From Rhodopirellula sp. SM50 (GTDB lineage: Bacteria > Planctomycetota > Planctomycetia > Pirellulales > Pirellulaceae): 44,016 nt of DNA. A model generated the notes under the pieces. That model saw only the letters and a list, made by a program, of their open reading frames with translations, was not told the origin of the DNA and did no database searches. The position numbers were made by a program, and so were the translations under genes. The DNA is taken from positions 1-44,016 of the forward strand of contig NZ_NTFY01000098.1 in the NCBI RefSeq assembly GCF_002289565.1, given 5' to 3'. Positions 18,817 through 27,315 of this stretch are shown piece by piece (the first letter of the stretch is position 1; each line of letters begins with the position of its first letter).

Positions 18817-18883
18817 TGCAGCGTCGATCGGTAGATGCCATGCGTGGGGCATGAACCGTCTGCAAACGGCTTCCCTCGATCGA
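18817..18883. repeat. Dispersed repeat, copy 1
   Basis: This stretch matches 43941-44010 closely over about 67-70 bases: TGCAGCGTC, ATCGGTAGATG, CATGCG, ACCGTCTG and CGGCTTCCCTCGATCGA occur in the same order and orientation. Both copies are intergenic and follow the 3' end of a gene. The function is unknown. Confidence 0.8.
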
Positions 18884-18933
18884 GCTGATCAAACAAAGGA
18901 TCTCCGGTATCACCGCAACGGAGAACACCCACC

Positions 18934-18994
18934 GATGGCAAGGCGTACCCACGGATCCCTGGCTGCTTTTCATCCGTGGGTACGCTCTGCCATC
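18934..18994. terminator. Strong hairpin after the kinase gene
   Basis: The arms 18934-18956 and 18972-18994 pair at 21 of 23 positions (GATGGCAAGGCGTACCCACG against CGTGGGTACGCTCTGCCATC). The loop is about 15 bases. It is a candidate terminator for the convergent kinase and FHA transcripts. Confidence 0.65.
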
Positions 18995-19073
18995 CGTGGG
19001 TTCATTTAAATGGGGCACCGGGGGGTGTCCTCGGGCTGGCGTTTCCAGCGTCACACCGCAACCCACCGGCTTG

Positions 19074-19217
19074 AGCCCAATACCGCTAAGTTAACATGAA
19101 TGAGGGGGCCCGGACGCTGGCGCGAACCGGCTGATATCAAACGAATATCAGCCGTTTGGCGCGAGCCTACGGGCCCTCATCTGAAGAAACGACGCTTAAC
19201 TTAGCGGTATTGGGCTT
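19074..19217. repeat. MITE-like long palindrome
   Basis: The terminal arms 19074-19094 and 19197-19217 are perfect 21-base complements (AGCCCAATACCGCTAAGTTA and on). Within them, GAGGGGGCCCG pairs with CGGGCCCTC, and a central stem pairs GGCTGATAT with ATATCAGCC. The whole 144-base unit can fold on itself. No coding capacity is present. A fragment similar to the inner part (CAGCCGTTTG and CGCGAG, on the minus strand) appears near 42886-42909. Confidence 0.82.
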
Positions 19218-19306
19218 GAGCCCGCGATCCAATCAGACGGATCAGCGGGGCATTACATTGATCGCTCGAAGGACTAGTGCGTGACCATTGGCATGCACAG
19301 CATGCC

Positions 19307-19768
19307 CTACTCGGGATCCTTGTTGCCGAAGGGGCGCTTGGTGTCCCGTTTGCTGAGCCCGGCGCGGTCCATCAGCGAGCTCCGCATCAATTCGTCCAAG
19401 TACTCGTCATCGGCTGGCGGGGGCCCGTAGGCACCGAGCGTCTGCGGATCGTATTCGACCAGGTACTCGTGGCGCGCGATCGACAACTTGCACTTCGGAT
19501 CGAGCCGTTTGCGGATGACCGGTCGGCCGTCGACTTTCACACCGTTGCGGCTATTCAAGTCGCGGATGAACCAATAGCCGTGCTCCAGGGAGAGACGGCA
19601 ATGCTGGCCGGAGACATTATTGAACTTCAACTGGACGTCGCATTCGGATCGTCGGCCGATGGTCAGGCGGTCTTTGATCAGGGGAATCGGGTCGCCGCCG
19701 CCGACGGGTGTCAACTGTCCGTAGGGGCCGGCAAAATCTAGGTCTTCGTCGTCGTCGTAATAATTCAC
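19307..19768 (-). CDS. FHA-domain phosphothreonine-binding protein
   Basis: A protein of 153 residues. A single forkhead-associated domain fills about residues 20-115, with the core motifs LTIGRRSECDVQL, NNVSGQHCRL (Ser and His of the conserved SxxH) and RDLNSRNGVKV. A short acidic head (MNYYDDDEDLDF) precedes it, and a charged tail follows. FHA domains bind phosphothreonine peptides. The convergent transmembrane kinase about 530 bases away is an obvious candidate partner, but this is inference from position. No signal peptide or membrane segment is seen, so it is cytoplasmic. Its start is 67 bp from the divergent radical SAM gene. Confidence 0.9.
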   Translation of the reverse strand: MNYYDDDEDLDFAGPYGQLTPVGGGDPIPLIKDRLTIGRRSECDVQLKFNNVSGQHCRLSLEHGYWFIRDLNSRNGVKVDGRPVIRKRLDPKCKLSIARHEYLVEYDPQTLGAYGPPPADDEYLDELMRSSLMDRAGLSKRDTKRPFGNKDPE

Positions 19769-19835
19769 CGTCGTCCTCGCGGGATGTGGCGGAACTGTCT
19801 GTCGCGGTAGACTGGTAGGGATCAGAACAAATCAA

Positions 19836-20990
19836 ATGATAACGGGCGGGGTTCCCGCCACCTACTACTATCGATCCAGTACCATCGTTTGGCAACGGAC
19901 TCCTTTGACAAATTCTCATTGTAACGATCGTTTGGCCTGGCAACGCGAAGATCTACCCTTCAACGCGTTCGGCGCCGCCCTGCGTCGCCGTTTCGGCGGG
20001 CGGGTCCAGCGGGTCAGCATCGACGCCGGTTTCACCTGTCCCAACGTGGACGGCGCGGTCGCCCGCGGCGGCTGCAATTTTTGCGACAACCGCTCGTTCA
20101 GCCCCTCGCGACGGGTGCGGCTCAAACGAGTCAGCGAGCAATTGGAGGGCGGCATCACCAGCGTTCGGCGGCGCTACAAGCAGGTGGCCGGTTTTTTAGC
20201 GTATTTCCAGCCCGCGACCAACACGTATGCCCCGGTCGACCAACTCGAAGAAGTCTTTCGGATGGCGCTCCGCTGGCACCCCGATATCGTCGGCCTGGCG
20301 ATCGGAACCCGACCCGATTGTGTTCCCGAGAGTGTCATCGAGTTGACTCGCCAACTGGCCCAAGATCACTATGTTTCGTTGGAGTTCGGGATGCAAACGA
20401 TGCACCAGCCGGGACTCGACTGGATGAATCGCGCCCACACCCACGATCACCTGATCAACGCCATCGATCGCAGCCGCGGACAAGGATTCGAGTGTTGCGT
20501 CCACATCATTCTGGGGATCCCCGGCGAAACCCACGAGATGATGATGCAGACCGCCGACGAAGTGGCGCGACTCGGTTTCGACGCGATCAAACTGCACAAC
20601 CTGTATGCCGTCCAAGGCACACCGCTGGGGGAAGAAGTTGCCAGCGGTAAAATTCAGATGATGCAACAGGACACTTACGTAAACACCGTCGTCGACTTTC
20701 TGGAACGTATCCCCCCCACGACGATCGTCGAACGAATCAGCGGCGATGCGCCACCCAAGTACCTGATCGCCCCTCAGTGGTGTCTGGAAAAGTCAACGCT
20801 GAAGCTCCAAATCGAAGCCGAATTCGCCCGCCGGGGCACCCGCCAAGGCTCTCTCTATCGCCCCCCGGCCCTGTTGCCCGAGGAACGCCCGCGACCGGCC
20901 GACAACACGCCCCCATCGATCCGCTCTCAAATCGACGTCCGCGGCCGACTGCCGGTGCTGAAGATGGAAGGCGCACCGAGCCAAAGCTAG
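19836..20990 (+). CDS. Radical SAM protein, YhcC/TIGR01212-like
   Basis: About 384 residues. The iron-sulfur motif is CPNVDGAVARGGCNFC (C68, C80, C83), the wide-spaced Elp3-like arrangement used by the YhcC/TIGR01212 group. Supporting motifs are VQRVSIDAGFTCPN, YFQPATNTYAP, LAIGTRPDCVPE, YVSLEFGMQTMH, HIILGIPGETHEMM and IKLHNLYAVQGTPLG. The enzyme should cleave S-adenosylmethionine to a radical; the substrate of this family is unknown. The first 20 residues are not conserved-looking, so one of the TTG codons near 19905-19935 may be the true start. The C-terminal 50 residues are proline-rich. Confidence 0.88.
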   Translation: MITGGVPATYYYRSSTIVWQRTPLTNSHCNDRLAWQREDLPFNAFGAALRRRFGGRVQRVSIDAGFTCPNVDGAVARGGCNFCDNRSFSPSRRVRLKRVSEQLEGGITSVRRRYKQVAGFLAYFQPATNTYAPVDQLEEVFRMALRWHPDIVGLAIGTRPDCVPESVIELTRQLAQDHYVSLEFGMQTMHQPGLDWMNRAHTHDHLINAIDRSRGQGFECCVHIILGIPGETHEMMMQTADEVARLGFDAIKLHNLYAVQGTPLGEEVASGKIQMMQQDTYVNTVVDFLERIPPTTIVERISGDAPPKYLIAPQWCLEKSTLKLQIEAEFARRGTRQGSLYRPPALLPEERPRPADNTPPSIRSQIDVRGRLPVLKMEGAPSQS

Positions 20991-21488
20991 TGCTTTGTCA
21001 GCTTTGAATTTGTCTCTGCAGGTGTTAGCGGAACGGCGCGAGCGGGCTGTCGATTTCGTCGGGTTCTGCTGAGTTCATGGTGAGCCGCAGGCCGTAAGGC
21101 CCTCGGGCAACGTCGCAGTGCCCGGCCGCTTACGCGTCACGGCTCACAAAACCGACAGACCGCGAGCCGGCCGGTTTCAGCGTGGAAGGCCGGAGAGCTC
21201 GCGCCCTGCCGCTAACAAAACTCGTCCCTGCCCCCTTTCCCACGGCTGCCGCCGGCACCCGGCCTCTTGGCAGCGACCGTCGCAACACGCACGAACGTAC
21301 CGGCATGAACATCTGTCACAAAACGCTGCCGGGCCGACCTCAAACCGCGATCTGAGTCGCAGGTCATCAAGGGCAACGCCGGGCGTGACCGAAAACCCTC
21401 AACAGCGGAATCGTTGCTCTCCCCACACGGGCATTCCGCCAGGCGCCGCCGATCGATGATCGCGTGCCGAAATCGTTCACTGCCCCAC
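20991..21488. other. Gene-free region with nested repeat
   Basis: About 500 bases. Positions 21024-21216 hold the nested palindromic element described separately. The rest (21217-21488) contains no convincing gene and probably carries the promoter of the TolC-like gene. Confidence 0.6.
21024..21216. repeat. Nested palindromic repeat, long form
   Basis: The outer arms 21024-21042 (GTTAGCGGAACGGCGCGAG) and 21198-21216 pair at 17 of 19 positions. An inner element, about 21079-21151, begins GGTGAGCCGC and ends CACGGCTCAC. The outer unit recurs without the inner one at 42764-42842, and the inner unit recurs in reverse at 77-134. This suggests one element inserted inside another. Confidence 0.78.
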
Positions 21489-23501
21489 ATGAACAGAACC
21501 AACGTGATGTTTTCACTTCGTCAAGGATTGACGATGTTCGGTCGTGCGCCCACCGCGCCGACTCACAACAAGCAAAGGAACGTGGACGTTTCGGTGCTCG
21601 CACGACTTTCGTTCATCGCGATCACCGTCTCCTGTGCCCCCGTCGATCTCTCCGCGCAGTCCTCCCCAACGGCAGCGTCATCGGCTGCATCGGTGACGAC
21701 GGATTCGGTGGCGGACGACCAGACGCTTCGACACGCCCGTCAGCACATCGAAGCCGACGGGGTCCATTCCTCCGACGCCACCTTCGACCCCGGCTGGTGG
21801 CAACCCCTGGTGTCGCAACCGATCCGCCCGGAAGATCCCTCGGCGAGGCTGACCTTGGACGACACGTTGCTACGTGCGTTGGAGCATTCCAGACAGATCC
21901 AAGTCTTTCGCGACTTACCACTGATTCGCGAGACCACGATCATCGAGGCCGATGCCGCCTTTGACTGGACCGCGTTCACCGAGGCCCGCTGGGACGACAC
22001 CACCGACCCGATCGGGAATTCACTGACCGCCGGTGGCGACGTCCGATTCTTCGAAGACCATCGCTTGAGCGCGCGGGCGGGTTTGCGTCGACGGACACGC
22101 TCCGGTGCCGACCTGGAACTGTATCAGCGACTCGGGTTCCAAGACAACAACTCCCAGTTCTTCGTACCCGATCCGCAAGGCACGGCGCGGTTGAACTTGT
22201 CCTTCACGCAGCCGCTGATGCGTGGCCGCGGACGGCAGTACAACGAAAGCCTGGTGCTGCTGGCCCAGATCGACAAGAACGTCGCCGAAGACGAAGTCCA
22301 ACGCCAACTTCAATCTCATCTGCTGGAAGTCGCCAGATCGTACTGGGCATTGCACCTCGAACGAGCGGTTTTGTACCAAAAGATTAACTCGTACATCCGC
22401 GGCAAAGACGTCTTTGACCGGTTGAACCAACGACGCGAAGTCGACGCGCGGCTGACGCAGATCATCAGTGCAGAAGCGACGCTGAAATCACGCGCCAGCG
22501 AACTGGTCCGCGCCCGCGCCGCGGTCAAGAACGCCGAGTCACGACTCCGATCACTCGTCAACGACCCGTCTCTTTGCGACGTCGAGATCATCCCGATCGA
22601 CATGCCGGTTTTCGAAAGTCTGCCGGTCGAGCTGGATGAATCAATCACCATCGCGTTCCAAAAACGACCGGAACTGCAACAAGCGATCAAGAACATCAAA
22701 GCGGCTTCGGTGCGTCTACAAATGGCCAAGCACGAACTGTTGCCCGTGCTGGATCTGGTCACCAATTTCTACCTGAGCGGTTTAGAAGGCGAGGGGCAAG
22801 CCTTCGACGCTTGGGCGAATCAGTTTGACACCGGGCGGCCCAGCTATGGATTTGGGCTGGAGTACGAACTGCCGATTCTCAACCGCGTCGCCAACGCCCG
22901 ACATCGACGCCGGCAATTAGAAATCCGCCAACTCCGCAATCAGTACGCGACCACACTGGAAACCGTCCGATTCGAAGTCGAAGTCGCCGCCCGCGAATGC
23001 ATCACTTCCCAGACCGAACTGTCGACCAAGCAGCACGCGATGCAGGCCCGCAACGCCCAACTCAATGCGTTGACCAAACGTTGGCAGCAGCTGCCCGGTG
23101 AAGACGTCACCGCCAGCTTGGCCCTGGAAAATCTACTGATCGCGCAGGACGCACTGGCGGACGCCGAATACCAATACCTGCAATCGCAACTGACCTTCAA
23201 GCTGTCGATCTTCAACTTAAAACGCGCGACCGGAACGTTGATTCAATCCCGACCGATCGAGCTTTGCCCCACCGACTTGGAAACCGAACCCGTCACACAG
23301 ACGAATCAACCCCAACCGCACGCGGACAAACCGCAACCGCAATCCGACACGCTCCCGTCGTACATCAGCCAGCTGCAGCCCGCTGAACCGCAGGCCACCG
23401 ATTCGCAGCCCGCCGAACCGCCGACATCCACCAGCCGCCAAGACCCTTCCGACCACGTCGATCACAAACAACCTTGGTATCGAATCTCAGGCATGCGTTG
23501 A
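21489..23501 (+). CDS. TolC-family outer membrane efflux protein
   Basis: About 670 residues from the ATG at 21489; an in-frame ATG at 21414 also exists. A signal peptide (LSFIAITVSCAPVDLSAQ) is followed by two outer-membrane-efflux repeats rich in long helices: LARSYWALHLERAVLY-type segments, LVRARAAVKNAESRLRSLVN, and later FEVEVAARECITSQTE. Typical family phrases include FTQPLMRGRGRQYNES and YELPILNRVANARHRR. Residues after about 615 are low-complexity, rich in Pro and Gln (QPQPHADKPQPQSD). It should form a trimeric outer-membrane tunnel. No periplasmic adaptor or pump gene is adjacent, so it is an orphan here. Its end is 7 bp from the convergent unknown gene. Confidence 0.9.
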   Translation: MNRTNVMFSLRQGLTMFGRAPTAPTHNKQRNVDVSVLARLSFIAITVSCAPVDLSAQSSPTAASSAASVTTDSVADDQTLRHARQHIEADGVHSSDATFDPGWWQPLVSQPIRPEDPSARLTLDDTLLRALEHSRQIQVFRDLPLIRETTIIEADAAFDWTAFTEARWDDTTDPIGNSLTAGGDVRFFEDHRLSARAGLRRRTRSGADLELYQRLGFQDNNSQFFVPDPQGTARLNLSFTQPLMRGRGRQYNESLVLLAQIDKNVAEDEVQRQLQSHLLEVARSYWALHLERAVLYQKINSYIRGKDVFDRLNQRREVDARLTQIISAEATLKSRASELVRARAAVKNAESRLRSLVNDPSLCDVEIIPIDMPVFESLPVELDESITIAFQKRPELQQAIKNIKAASVRLQMAKHELLPVLDLVTNFYLSGLEGEGQAFDAWANQFDTGRPSYGFGLEYELPILNRVANARHRRRQLEIRQLRNQYATTLETVRFEVEVAARECITSQTELSTKQHAMQARNAQLNALTKRWQQLPGEDVTASLALENLLIAQDALADAEYQYLQSQLTFKLSIFNLKRATGTLIQSRPIELCPTDLETEPVTQTNQPQPHADKPQPQSDTLPSYISQLQPAEPQATDSQPAEPPTSTSRQDPSDHVDHKQPWYRISGMR

Positions 23502-23508
23502 GGGGCGC

Positions 23509-24768
23509 TTACGCTGATTGCACAAACTGCCCGACGAGGCTGACGTCGAAATGCCCGGCGACACGGCTGACGTCTGCATGGTCGGCGACAAAGACCCGCA
23601 CGTCACGGCGATCAAATCGATCCAAATCGACATCGCCGGCAAACCGCCATTCGCACTCCCGAGTCCAATCGTACGTCTTGCCGACGGATTGAAATCGAAA
23701 CCGGTCTGTTTCTGCAATCGCCTTGCGCTGCTCGGCGCTGCCGTAGATCACCGGCATGGCCCCCGCGGCGATCGCCGCCGACTTGCGGATCGCAACGCCA
23801 TACGGCTCGTAATCCCAGCGGTGCAGATGCGGACGATAACTTCGCCGCGAAAGCAACCGCTCGAGTGACTCCCCGGAAAAACAAACCACCGGCCAGGCCC
23901 GATCGCTCGCGATCGCCGATCCGACCACGCGACGCATCCGAATGATTCGCTGCAAGGAGTCCAACGGCGTGCGTTTGGCGATCGTTGCCAACGTGGTGTC
24001 ACCCAACAACAAGCCGTCGCGGTGCTGTCGGTCGGTTTGTCCCGGCCAGGGACCTTGGCTGACCCGCGTGCAATGAACCAGCCACTGGCCACGCGTCGTT
24101 GCCCACTGCGGCGATCGGCACGCCGCCGAGAGACGCCGGGAGGCACCACAGTCTGAATCGCGACTCCCCGGACCGGAAACGCATTCGGCCGCGCTCGGAC
24201 GACAGTACCAACCGACTGCACCACAGCCCATCAAGTCGCGCGCCGCGCGTTGAGCGTTCTTGTCGACCGAAGCATCGTGGACGGCGACGCGAACGTTGGG
24301 CCGATGCTCTTGTTCCAGACGCAGTCGCAGCGACCGTTCGACGTTGCCCTTGCGGCGGCTGAACACACAATCCACACGATCGGCTAGCGCGACGACGACC
24401 CAATCGCGACTGAGTGTTCGGTCGCCGCGAACCTCGATACGCCGCTGCAGCCCCGCTGACCGATTGGACGTCACCGAATCATTGACGAACACGCCAATCA
24501 CCGGCACCGAAAACAGATCCGCCGCGCGGACCGCCCAGGATTCAATCGCCGAACCCGCCGCGACCAACAAGACATGCCCCGCTTGCCGCGCCTCGATCAT
24601 CGATCGGCTAATGTAACGACAGACCTCGGCATGCAGCCGCGTCGACGTGCCGAGGTGGCTGGACGTCAGCGCCAGCCAGCGCCGCCCACGCAGCACATCC
24701 ACGTCAGCCGCCGCCCTCACATCGGCGTTGATGTCAAACCGCTGTAATCGATCGTCAAGGGTTTCCAT
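23509..24768 (-). CDS. Unknown protein with SLOG-like and EWR-motif modules
   Basis: About 419 residues from the ATG at 24768 (METLDDRL); ATGs at 24771 and 24807 are alternatives. Residues 1-190 have a Rossmann-like look: RRWLALTSSH, then GHVLLVAAGSAIESWAVR and VPVIGVFVND, then RDWVVVALADRVDCVFSRRK GN, a pattern loosely like DprA/LOG (SLOG) proteins, where a conserved Arg-Asp/Asn precedes ALAD. Residues about 300-419 contain SYRPHLHRWDYEPYGVAI, MPVIYGSAEQRKAI and TYDWTRECEWRFAGDVDL. I do not recognise a named family for the latter with certainty. There is no signal peptide. It is divergent from the sulfatase and convergent with the TolC gene. The function is unknown. Confidence 0.75.
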   Translation of the reverse strand: METLDDRLQRFDINADVRAAADVDVLRGRRWLALTSSHLGTSTRLHAEVCRYISRSMIEARQAGHVLLVAAGSAIESWAVRAADLFSVPVIGVFVNDSVTSNRSAGLQRRIEVRGDRTLSRDWVVVALADRVDCVFSRRKGNVERSLRLRLEQEHRPNVRVAVHDASVDKNAQRAARDLMGCGAVGWYCRPSAAECVSGPGSRDSDCGASRRLSAACRSPQWATTRGQWLVHCTRVSQGPWPGQTDRQHRDGLLLGDTTLATIAKRTPLDSLQRIIRMRRVVGSAIASDRAWPVVCFSGESLERLLSRRSYRPHLHRWDYEPYGVAIRKSAAIAAGAMPVIYGSAEQRKAIAETDRFRFQSVGKTYDWTRECEWRFAGDVDLDRFDRRDVRVFVADHADVSRVAGHFDVSLVGQFVQSA

Positions 24769-24931
24769 CATCCGCGTGACTCCCCCCGCCGCCAGTGCGC
24801 TGGCCACATTTGAAGTTAGGGTCCCGTTCCTGGCGATCGTATTTTTACCGGGCTAAACATCGATTTCGAGTACCGATTAAGCTAGGGAGCCATTTGAATC
24901 CCTTTTTTCACTGTTTGCCAACAGGCTGAAA

Positions 24932-26446
24932 ATGCTATCAAACCTCTTTCGGTGCAGCGTACGACTTTCGTTTGCCTGCATCGCACTCCTTCACGCCTCG
25001 CTGTCGCTGGCCGCGGATCGGCCCAACGTCGTTTTGTTTATCGCCGACGACGTCAGTTGGAATGACTATGGATGCTATGGCAATCCGGCCGCCCGCACGC
25101 CGAACATCGACGCGCTCGCCGACGCGGGCATCCGTTTCGACCGCGCCTACTTGACCGCCAGCAGTTGCAGCCCCTCGCGCAGCAGCATCATCACGGGGCG
25201 TTACCCACACAACAATGGCAAGGCCGCGGAACTGCACCAACCGATCTCGTTGCACTTGCCATGGTTTCCCGAAATCTTGAAACAGTCCGGGTACTACACG
25301 GCGCTGTCGGGCAAGCACCACATGAAATCGACCGCGCCGGGCCAAGGCCAATCGCCGCGGCCGGATGCGTTTGACCACGTCGATTCGGGAAGGACGAAAG
25401 GGGACACGAGTGGTTCGGCAAATTGGTTGAGCGTGACGCGGCAGCGCCCCAAAGACCGACCGTTCTTCTTTTGGTTTGCGTCCTACGATGCGCACCGCGG
25501 TTGGGACGCCGATCAACAATGGAAGCCAGACGAGTACGGACCGAAACACCGCCCCGAGGATGTGGTGGTGCCGCCGTTTTTGTCCGATGACACCAAGACG
25601 CGTCAGGACCTGGCGTCGTACTACAATGAAGTCACGCGGTTCGACTATCGCATCGGTGTCGTCGTCGACGAGCTGCGTCGCCAGGGGGTGCTGGACGATA
25701 CACTGATCTACGTTTTGGCCGACAACGGGCGGCCGTTCCCACGCGCCAAGACCCGGCTGCACGATTCGGGAATGAAGACGGCTTTGGTGGCCCATTGGCC
25801 AAAGGGAATCAAGTGGACCGGCGCCAGCGATCAACTGGTCAGCGTGATCGACTTGGCACCGACGGTGCTGCGTGCGGCGGGCTGCGAGACCCCCGAGACG
25901 ATGCAGGGTGCATCGATGTTGCCGCTGCTTGAACAAGCCTCGGCCTCGATTCGCCGGTATGCGTTTTCGGAGCACAACTGGCATGATTACGAGGCGTTCG
26001 GTCGCAGCGTGCGCGACGGGGATCATTTACTGATCTTCAACCAACGGCCCTACCTGGCATGGCAGGGTCCGGCCGATTCGGTCCGCAGCGATTCGCACCA
26101 GCAACTGCGTTCCCTCCGCGCGTCGGGCCAATTGAGCGACGCCCAGGCCGACGTGTTCCTGACACCGCGTCCGAGCGTGGAGCTGTACGACGTGAAGATC
26201 GACCCCCATCAGTTGAACAACTTGGCAGCCCAGCCCGAACACGGGGAAACCAAAACGCAGCTCTTGGCGGTGCTGGACGAGTGGATGGAGGCGACCGGGG
26301 ACAGCGTGCCGGAAAAACTTTCACCGGACACGTTCGATCGCGAAACCGGCAAACCGCTCGGCAAGGCTTCGATCGATGCCGAAGGCGCGACGACGCCGGG
26401 GGAAGACCGTTCGGCCGACCAGATCAACGCGCCCGGACCGATGTGA
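24932..26446 (+). CDS. Secreted type I sulfatase
   Basis: A protein of 504 residues. A signal peptide covers about 1-27 (LSFACIALLHASLSLAAD). The mature protein begins RPNVVLFIADDVSWNDYGCY, which supplies the first metal-binding Asp pair. The sulfatase signature CSPSRSSIITGRYPHNNG is present with the modifiable cysteine C79 in CxPSR, so formylglycine formation is required. LSGKHHMK provides the Lys-His pair and VLADNGRPF the later metal ligands. The length is normal for the family. It probably desulfates a polysaccharide or small ester outside the cytoplasm, as is common in planctomycetes. The alpha/beta hydrolase gene follows after 37 bp on the same strand. No maturase is in the window. Confidence 0.95.
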   Translation: MLSNLFRCSVRLSFACIALLHASLSLAADRPNVVLFIADDVSWNDYGCYGNPAARTPNIDALADAGIRFDRAYLTASSCSPSRSSIITGRYPHNNGKAAELHQPISLHLPWFPEILKQSGYYTALSGKHHMKSTAPGQGQSPRPDAFDHVDSGRTKGDTSGSANWLSVTRQRPKDRPFFFWFASYDAHRGWDADQQWKPDEYGPKHRPEDVVVPPFLSDDTKTRQDLASYYNEVTRFDYRIGVVVDELRRQGVLDDTLIYVLADNGRPFPRAKTRLHDSGMKTALVAHWPKGIKWTGASDQLVSVIDLAPTVLRAAGCETPETMQGASMLPLLEQASASIRRYAFSEHNWHDYEAFGRSVRDGDHLLIFNQRPYLAWQGPADSVRSDSHQQLRSLRASGQLSDAQADVFLTPRPSVELYDVKIDPHQLNNLAAQPEHGETKTQLLAVLDEWMEATGDSVPEKLSPDTFDRETGKPLGKASIDAEGATTPGEDRSADQINAPGPM

Positions 26447-26483
26447 GCTAGACAACGGCCGACGCGACGACCAAGATGCTGGG

Positions 26484-27311
26484 ATGATTCGTTCGTTCCG
26501 TCGCCACCTGTTGGATCGTTTCGTTTTGCGGCCGTCGCGAAACGAGTTAGTCTATGCGCCCAAGGAGCGGGTGCTGGTGACCGTCGATCGTGTCACGGAC
26601 GAGTATTTTGTCGAGTATCGCCGTTCGCGAGGCGATGGAACGACCGCCGAGTTGTCGCCCGATCATCAACCGCTGGACTTGATGATCCTGAAATTTCCCG
26701 GCACAGCGGGCCGTGCCGAGCGCGCGTCGGATTGGCCGTGCCGATTCCTTCCCGAATCGACGGTCAAGATTTGCACCTGGAACGCGCCCGGTTATGGCGC
26801 CACCAGCGGTCGCCCCACGCTGGCCAATATCGCCCGCCGCGCGTCGCGATTTTGGTCCCTGGTCACTAGCGGTTTGCCGGCCCGACGTCCCCGGATTTGG
26901 TTGATCGGCAATTCGCTCGGTTGTGCGACGGCAACCTACGTGGCGTCACAGGCGAACGTGCAGATCGAGGGGTTGATTCTGCGCAATCCGCCACCGCTGA
27001 TCCAGACCGTCAAACGCGTCGCGCGGCGCTATCCGTTGGGGCATCTGACCGACGCGATCGCCGAGAGCGTTCCGGCGGAGATGAATCTGTCCCTGACGGC
27101 GCCCCTGGCTCATGTCCCAACGGTGATGCTGCAATCCGAACGGGATCAATTAGTTCCACCGTCCTTGCAAATGGAAGTGTTTGAGGCGTTGCCGGGACCG
27201 AAACGGTTGGTGGTCATGGAGGGCTTGGACCATGACGGGATTGCGACGGACGAACACGAAAGCGAAATCGGCCGTGCCATCGACTGGCTGTGGCAACAGT
27301 CCTGTTGTTGA
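26484..27311 (+). CDS. Alpha/beta hydrolase
   Basis: About 275 residues from the ATG at 26484 (MIRSFRRHLLDRF). The frame is open upstream to 26376, but that part overlaps the sulfatase. The nucleophile elbow is GNSLG with S144. The acid is likely the Asp in LQSERDQLVPP, and the base the His in GLDHDGI. An oxyanion-type segment, LKFPGTAGRAERAS, comes early. There is no signal peptide. The substrate is unknown; the proximity to the sulfatase suggests shared transcription but not a shared pathway. It ends 4 bases before the convergent DinB gene. Confidence 0.87.
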   Translation: MIRSFRRHLLDRFVLRPSRNELVYAPKERVLVTVDRVTDEYFVEYRRSRGDGTTAELSPDHQPLDLMILKFPGTAGRAERASDWPCRFLPESTVKICTWNAPGYGATSGRPTLANIARRASRFWSLVTSGLPARRPRIWLIGNSLGCATATYVASQANVQIEGLILRNPPPLIQTVKRVARRYPLGHLTDAIAESVPAEMNLSLTAPLAHVPTVMLQSERDQLVPPSLQMEVFEALPGPKRLVVMEGLDHDGIATDEHESEIGRAIDWLWQQSCC

Positions 27312-27315
27312 CGTG

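Larger units (their letters stand above)
18776..19306. other. Gene-free region made of three repeat elements
   Basis: About 530 bases between the convergent kinase and FHA genes. It contains, in order, a dispersed repeat copy (18817-18883), a strong hairpin (18934-18994) and a MITE-like palindrome (19074-19217). No gene is supported. Confidence 0.75.
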
